Shown here: piece by piece, positions 37,901 to 46,500 of the stretch | Layout of the letters: every line of letters begins with the position of its first letter | How positions within the stretch are numbered: position 1 is the first letter of the stretch | Source: Tubiluchus corallicola | Lineage: Eukaryota > Priapulida > Priapulimorpha > Priapulimorphida > Tubiluchidae | Assembly (NCBI GenBank): GCA_030141605.1 | Contig: JAQGDQ010000662.1 | Location: forward strand, 52,881-116,880 | Length of the DNA stretch: 64,000 bases | Direction: 5' to 3' | Program-made: the position numbers and the translations under genes | The notes under the pieces: generated by a model | Databases searched by the model: none | What the model saw: only the letters and a program-made list of their open reading frames with translations | What the model was told of the DNA's origin: nothing

Positions 37901-40900
37901 GACATTTTCTGGTGATCAGGTATACAATACATGTACTTTGCATTAATTTGTGCTGAAACCAGTCTTTAATTACCAGTATACAGGTATATTTGATTACAGG
38001 TGTACCCAAACAAGATGATTAGTTTACCTGAGTAGTAGTTTATGCAGGTGTATTACCTAGGCTGAGCATTGTGATCACTCTGCTGCTTAGTATATTGAAC
38101 TGTCACTTTATACTGGTGGATGTTAACATAATTTTTCTTGTTCAGAAGTTAAATGTACATTAGTTTGCAGTGTTCCGCATTTTTATGTCAATTAATTATT
38201 TACACGTTGTTTATGTAAATTTATGTTATTTACATAATTAATGTTAAGGTTTTTATCAGTGGTCAGGCACAAACCTGCAATCAATTAAATTTTGACACCA
38301 AAATGTTGGAATACATCCTGGATTTGAACAGGTACCTTCTGCTTACAGGGCAGGTCTGTTAGGTCATTGCCTTTCCCCCGGGGAATAGGGCAGACAAAAG
38401 CTCATCGCTAATAGCTGGGCAAATGCCATCCGAAAAAATAATCATAATAAAATAAATTGATCTAATTTGTTAGCATCACTCTAGTGTGAGTGATCTAGCG
38501 TTGGATAGGCTGAATTTTCGACGGCCTTGGTCACTGGGAATGTAGCGGTCAAAAATGTCTGCCTAGTAGGCAGAAGATCCATAGTAAGGTCAAGAACAAG
38601 CGAGAATCTGTGTCAGTTGTTCGAAGAAACGCCTTTTTCTAGTTTCCAGTGGTGGGCACTTAGAGCATTTGCTGTAAATATTAACAATACCGACAAAGTT
38701 TTTTCCGTATTTATTTTTTGATTTGTTGCATTAGAACTTTGTATCTTTGGAAAAGTCTACACGAATGGCTTTTAATTTTTAGTGCTTTTACAAAAACGTC
38801 TGTAACATCAGTGTTGCAACTTTCGTGATCAAAACTTCAGCAGTTTTTTGCACCACCTGATATATGCACTTACACACATTTTTTCTGGACGTTTTGCTGA
38901 TAAAACAGGTATATTTGATTACAGGTGTACCTGAAACAAGATGATTAGTTTACCTGAGTAGTAGTTTATGCAGGTGTATTACCTAGGCTGAGCATTGTGA
39001 TCACTGTACTGCTAAGTATTGAACAGTCACTTTATACTGGTGGATGTTAACATAATTTCTTGTTCAGAAGTTAAATGTACATTTATGTAAATTTATGTTA
39101 TTTACATAATTAATTAATGTTAAGGTTTTTATCAGCGATCAGGCACAAACCTGCAAATCAGAGAAGCCAGTTCTCTGCATTCTCTGCTTCAGCCATAAAA
39201 CAAAAAGCTTTTCACTGTGTTGTTAAACACGTTAATATTGCGTGTTTTTCTCCAGTGGGAGTAGCTTATAGGTTTCGTGTTTAATGTGGTCATATTTGAT
39301 TGAAGTGTGTGCACTTTGCCTCTTGCTGCTTCATCAAGTTTAAGCTCGCCCTGTTGCACAAACACCATGGATTCCTGTTTAATGGACCGTGCAGTCAATT
39401 TCAAAGAGCAAATCATTTCTAATTTTAACGGGTCTTTCTGCGTTTTAGTTCACGGCTCAGTGAACAATGCCGTGCTGACGTCACTGCTGAAACGACAGAG
39501 TGAAAAATGTTAGATTTGTTCTTGATTATGACCTTGGAATGTTGCTTGCAGTTTTTCTGGGAGTTTTCCTTTATTCCATGGTTCTCCTACTGTGTGGCAT
39601 CAGTTTTTTTCTGTGATCATGTGCTTTTTGTGTAGTGTTTTTAATCTGCCATTGTGCCACATGGCTTCTTTGTGTAATCTTTTGAATCTGCCATTGTGCC
39701 ACATGACTTCTTTGTGTAGTATTTTTAATCTGCCATTGTGCAACATGACTTCTTCGTGTAGTATTTTTATATGCCATTGTGCCACATGCTCTTTGTGTAG
39801 TCTTTTGAATCTGTCATTGTGCCACATGACTTCTTTGTGTAGTATTTTTATTCTGCCATTGTGCCACATGACTTCTTTGTGTAGTATTTTTAATCTGCCA
39901 TTGTGCCACATGACTTCTTTGTGTAGTATTTTTATATGCCATTGTGCCACATGCTCTTTGTGTAGTCTTTTGAATCTGTCATTGTGCCACATGACTTCTT
40001 TGTGTAGTATTTTTAATCTGCCATTGTGCCACATGACTTCTTTGTGTAGTATTTTTATATGCCATTGTGCCACATGCTCTTTGTGTAGTCTTTTGAATCT
40101 GTCATTGTGCCACATGACTTCTTTGTGTAGTATTTTTATATGCCATTGTGCCACACGACTTCTTTGTGTAGTATTTTGAATCTGCCATTGTGCCACATGA
40201 CTTCTTTGTGTAATCTTTTTAATCTGCCATTGTGCCACATGACTTCTTTATGTAGTCTTTTGAATCTGTCATTGTGCCACATGACTTCCTTGTGTAGTAT
40301 TTTTAATCTGCCATTGTGCCACATGACTTCTTTGTGTAGTATTTTTATATGCCATTGTGCCACATGCTCTTTGTGTAGTCTTTTGAATCTGTCATTGTGC
40401 CACATGACTTCTTTGTGTAGTATTTTTAATCTGCCATTGTGCCACATGACTTCTTTGTATAGTATTTTTATATGCCATTGTGCCACATGCTCTTTGTGTA
40501 GTCTTTTGAATCTGTCATTGTGCCACATGACTTCTTTGTGTAGTATTTTTATATGCCATTGTGCCACATGACTTCTTTGTGTAGTATTTTGAATCTGCCA
40601 TTGTGCCACATGACTTCTTTGTGTAATCTTTTTAATCTGCCATTGTGCCACATGACTTCTTTATGTAGTCTTGAACCTGCCATTGCATCACGTGATTTCT
40701 TTGTGTAGCTTTGGACTTCTCTTCGTAGCACATGCCTTCTTTTATGCTCTCCAATCAAACATGATGTCATGTAGTTTATTTGTATAATTTTTTATTTGCC
40801 TTTTTGTGTAATTCAGTAAGTTGGCTTTGGCTTCTATGAAAACAGAGACATATAATGTCCGTCATGAATTCCTTTATTTAACTTTATTTTAACATTCTAA

Positions 40901-43505
40901 TTCTCTCTTCGTGCACTCAACTACTTCCTGTAGCTGTAAAACATGCATTTCTCGGCTATAAAACATGCGTTTCTGTGAGGTAGAGCCAATCAGTAGAGAA
41001 CATACCTTAACAGTTGTGCATATAATAGCGTTCTGCTGCTATTAGCAACAACCATAATTTAGTTAATTGCTTTTAGTCGTTCTGCCTTATGCTAATGTTT
41101 TCTGTCAGCAGCATCCTGTAATAGCTGAATTACTTCGTAGTTCCATTTATATGATTCAATCTCTGCTTATTGTAGCGCTGTATTTTCCACCTTTGTTTAG
41201 CTGAGTTATATTTATCCGAATAAAATCCATACCTTCCTACTATTATGCCTAAGCACGATGTCTGATCAATAAGTTGTAGTAGTCACGGTCTATAGACATG
41301 TCCCATGCATGATTAACTCTTTCTTACTGGTATAAATTATACCTCATTGTAAATAGATAATCAGATAGTTCGTTAGGTTATTTTTTCCTTTTAACAGTTT
41401 TTTTTATAGTTATGGGCTGATTTGCGCATCATATATCTAGCATTAGTATTTTGTGCTTATTGCATTAACTATGTGATATAGTGATTAATTATACATTATT
41501 GGTTGTCCTGAGTTCTATTTAATGTTATAGCTGTGATATACAGTAATAACGTAAATGTGCCAAATCATGTAAGTTATATTTTTGGGTGGCCACCCTTTTA
41601 ATCAAATAGTTGTGCAGTTTTTCTTACAAAGTCATAAATAAATCTAAATTATGTATTTCAATAACAGCAAAACATTTTAAGTAACAACTCGTAGACGTAA
41701 GCGTTATGCATCTTTTTCTATAAAACCTAATTAGACTGTATATAATTCTACGCATTTGTTTGAATTCTAAATCAACAATAAATTTAAAACCAGGTTGATG
41801 TTTCTCCCACAAACTTCTAAAAAAAGAGCATTTTTCACAGTGTTGTCTTTCTTTAGATGTGTGGGATTTGGTGTGACGAGGAAGTTTATTGTGTTTTCCT
41901 GCATTTACTTGATGTACCTTCACAAAGTGAACGTTTATGTATCAGTGTTGCATTTGTGACGTGTTTATAACTATGCTTTCCAGTAGCTGAATTTCTTTCA
42001 AATTTGAAATTTCGAAATTCGATTTCAATCGGATTTGATTCACAGTCACGTTCACAATCACATTCTGGTAAAGAATGTTGACAAGTACCAGTACTTGTTC
42101 TTGTTGACAGGAGCAAATTGACAAAGCTGATGTTGATCCTGTGTTTTCTTAAAGTCCTGTTTAACATTTCCATTAATAATCCATAATTGGATTAAAACTG
42201 TTGATTGAACTTTAATTCTTGATCAGACTAGACTGATGGTCTCTAAACTTGAAATGCACCCTGCATTTCTTGCTTAAGAATAAGAAGTTATTATCAGGAG
42301 CATTTTCCTTATTTTATCACTGTCTGCTTTTCATGAAATCATTTTCTCATCTCAGGCGTCTATCCTTGATAATCAGCTAAATTTTTGTTCTTGTTGTGAG
42401 ATCGTCTAGCTATTGCTTCACATTTTTATGATTCCCTATAGAGCACCGTTAGTACTTAATTTAGCACTTAAATTCAGTTTGATGTATTACTATTTCTGAG
42501 CTTCTGCATCACACCATGATTGTCTAAGTCATTTTAGCATAAGTTGTCATAATTTTGAAATTTAAATAGTAGTTTGCTGCAGATGTTGTGTAGTTCAACT
42601 TCAGTTAAATTTAACTTCAGATCTTAAACTTTTTGAAGTTTAACTTCATTTAAAGTAATTACATCTTTCCCCATCCATAATCTTGTAAAATCAAAATGTT
42701 TTAATGTAAATGTGTGTATATGTTGTAAATATAGAAAGATTTATTTAGTGTCTGTATGTTACAAATGTCACTATTCACTGTGTTTGTAGTGTTTGCTCTG
42801 CACCTGACGCATCCGTCTTTTAACAATGTTTTTTGCACTGATGAATGTCGTATGCAGATGTAGTTTTTTTATTAACATTTGTGATGTTCAAATTTTTTAT
42901 AGGACAAATAAAGATTTCACATATATATATAGTTATGATACACATGCATGTGACCACCCAGTTATACACTCCCTTGATCATGCCCTTATTTGCTAACTAT
43001 TGCCCAATGGTTTTGAGATGGCAGTCGTGCCATGGTTACTGTGACAGCTACATCCATGACTATGGTCATAGTGATCAGCAACCATCAGTTGTAGTGATGG
43101 ATAGAGACTAAGCTTCTACTAGGGTAATTCCTGATTCAAGCTGCTCATGTAATGTACTTGTAATATTTGTTTAAGCTAAATATAATTAGCTAATAGCTTC
43201 TCAGTGACACTGTAATGAGAGGAAAATGTATTTGCATAGAAATCATCTAGTTTGGCTGCATGAATACTGTTTGCTCAGCCATTATGATAGAGTGAATATT
43301 AGCATGCCACGTTATTGACATGTTGCATGCCAATATTAGTAATCAGAAGGATTGTGTTCATGTGACTGCTTCGTGGTTGCAGTGCGGTTACTGTTCCTGT
43401 GAGTTACATCACTGCAGGAACTTTCCTGATTATCATTCTGATGATCCAGTCCAGTGAATCTAGCAGACAGGAACTATTTATGTATATATATATATATGTA
43501 TGTTT

Positions 43506-43537
<32 letters not shown>

Positions 43538-46500
43538 GTATGTATATTTATGTATATATATCTGCAATCAACGATAGAATTGTTTGTTTTCTTTCAACTC
43601 GTATATATATTTTGACCCACTTATAGGTCGCCTTATTGCATACAGAGCTTGCGTTAGCAGTAACTCTATATAAAAGTTACAAATTTAACCGCTCACAATG
43701 ACCGTTAGGTGCAGCCATTTTAACATCAGTCATTTGAAACAAGTTTAGGTAACATTGTGTAAAGTTTGAAAAGATAATCAGAGCATTCGTAACACACTCT
43801 TTCTTAATTAAGCAAAAGTTCAAATTACTTTTTTGTCAATAAGATCAATAATGTGTTGTTGTTTTTTTGGTGACTCAGTGATGCACACTGGGATGGTAAT
43901 TCAGTGCAGTTTTACCAGGTGGCACGAACATTTTAAATTATTAAGAATTTTCTTTTCCAATTACATAATTCTTTCAAACAAGGCAAGTGTAATGCTAAGT
44001 AATGTAACTTTGTATGGAGAGCTCTCTGAGGTATACTCTGAAATTCTTTTTCCAACATTGAAAACTTTCGAATGTTTTCTTACTTGTGTGTGTGTGTGTG
44101 TGTGTGCGTGCATGGCTATTTCAGCGATCAAATTGTTTAATTTAGTTAATGGTGCTTGTATGCAACGCTGTGTGCTATGCTGTTCTAACTAAACTTGTCT
44201 TACAACATTGTTATGTTAACCACATTGTATTATTATGGTATTTACAGTGTAATTTAGTGCTGTTAAGCCTCCTCTAAGGACTAATGCTGTTACTAATAGT
44301 CTTGTAAATATTTGAAACTTGTTACACAGTGTTTTATTCGCGTCATATTGATTAACCATGTCTTATGACGTTGTTACTCAGAATTTTAATGCTGTAGCCC
44401 CATCCCATGAGAGAAATTCTGTTAATCTATTTGTGAAGCTGAAAATGATCTTTTTTATTGTAATTTTGTCTTGCAATGCTGCTAAACTTCATAATGTAAA
44501 CTTTGTTGTATTTTATTCGGTTATTGATCTTATCACGTTGTGATGCTAACCTACCCTTTTGCACTGTCACGCCAGTTGTATCGTGCTATAGTGCTGCTGT
44601 TACCCCGTTTTATGTTCCATTATTTACACATTCGATAAATCTAATGTCGTCTTCTATCATTGACATTGTCAGTGTAAAACCTGCATCAATACTCACAAAG
44701 TATCTCGCACATCACGCGCATTTGTAAGGCAGATTTGAGAAAAGTTTTCATTTTCTGTTGCAGCTCGCAACAAAAGGCGAAGCCGTCGTCGAATCCGTTC
44801 GGTGATGACGAAAACTTTGACGACGCGACAGAGGGCGTACGCGTCCGGGCGCTCTACGGCTATAATGGCTCAGAAGAAGATGAACTTACTTTCAAAGAAG
44901 GTACTAAATTCATTGCGTGTAAGAAGAACATGAAAATATATCTCTTAAATACATATTAGGTGGATTTGGCCTTTAGCTTGTCATTCCATACTGCATATAC
45001 CGCACTGGTTACCATTCACAGTCCGTACAAAACATACTTATTATGCTATAGCCATTTCATTGCATTTTCATCATTGTCACTTCATAATTTGTTTCCATTT
45101 TTTACAATTTTTCGCATTTTTCTCTTCTACTTACACCCTAATTTTACCATCATGTCATTCCTTTCATTGCTCATTTCTTTTATTCTGCGCCTAAGACCTA
45201 ACAACACACCATGCATTACAGATGGGCTTTCCAGGTCCTAGCTTTTAGCTCGATTGCAATCAATTGCCTATCATTTGTTTCTTATTGCTCAAATGATAAG
45301 TATTTATAGTAATTTTGTTAAGTACTTATAGTAATTTTGTTTTCAGCATATGCCATTGTATGTAATATATCTGTGTGTGTAATTGTTATAGTGTTTTTGT
45401 CTGATAAACAGTAAACAACAATGAACAATTGCAGTTTTCAGTTCTTTTCTGTATTAGTATTAAACGATGAGACTGTTTGCTCGCTGCAGAATAAGCGTTT
45501 CTCTGGATAACATTCCCCGTTACCCGCATGGCTACCCGTAGTTTTGACTATTTTCACAAGTCTCCCAAAAACTGCTCAAATCTTCAACATTTTCATACAT
45601 CTTAATACAGTCAAGTTTGTGTAAAGTTTCAATAATGAATACTAGATCACTTTTTTTATTGGCAAGCAAGGACATTTTCACTGATGCTGACATTTTTCAG
45701 TGACTTCAAGTAGACACTTTTCCTTTAACTGGTCGCTAAACGCTAGCAGTCTGCACTGCAGTTATTTCTAAATGCTGAGTGCTGCTTTTATACATTCATT
45801 TTCTTCCTCTGGGCTTCTTATCTGCAGAATTGTTTAATGCCTATTGGCTGCCACATCATTTACCTTCAGAAAAATGGTAACAAGTACCTACATTCACTAA
45901 TAAATTAGTTAACTTCAGCTTTTCTGTACCTGTGCACATATGTCCATCTTTCTACTGAAGTGGTCACTTACTCTGAGTTAGCCTTGCTTGTAGTCCATTT
46001 ATGTAAAAATAATTATTTCACATGTTTGCAGTGGGCCGATTAATCGATTTAATGGATCGCAGTCACTTTGGGCATTGATTTTTAATCATCACTGTAAATC
46101 AGTTGTGTTGTCATTATGGTGTTCAACTTATTTTTCCAAAAAGCGAGAAAAATTGTCAAATGAATCTAGCGTCACTGCGACACTACCTTTGTGCCATGAC
46201 TTGGCAGACTGCATTGCTGCTTAGATACAAAGGTTTCTCGCAATGAAATGTACAGTGATCCCTTGCTACTTCGCGGTTCGTTTATCGCGGACTCGCTGTT
46301 TCGCGGGTTTTCAAAAATATTAATGTAAAATATTGATCTCGGTATTTTCGCTGTTTCGTGGATTTTTGCCGTAGTCCGTCTAAAGTATTTTTGCACATTG
46401 TAGTACGTATTGTACAGTAATGTAGAGATTTGATGAATTTTGCATAAAAATCACAAAATGTATAAAAATATATTAAAAATATTAACTGTAACATTAAAAG

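Noticed and set aside
39592-40770. Long Cys/His/Leu-rich frames up to 212 codons
   Set aside because: Artefact of 42/39-bp satellite units whose lengths are multiples of three.
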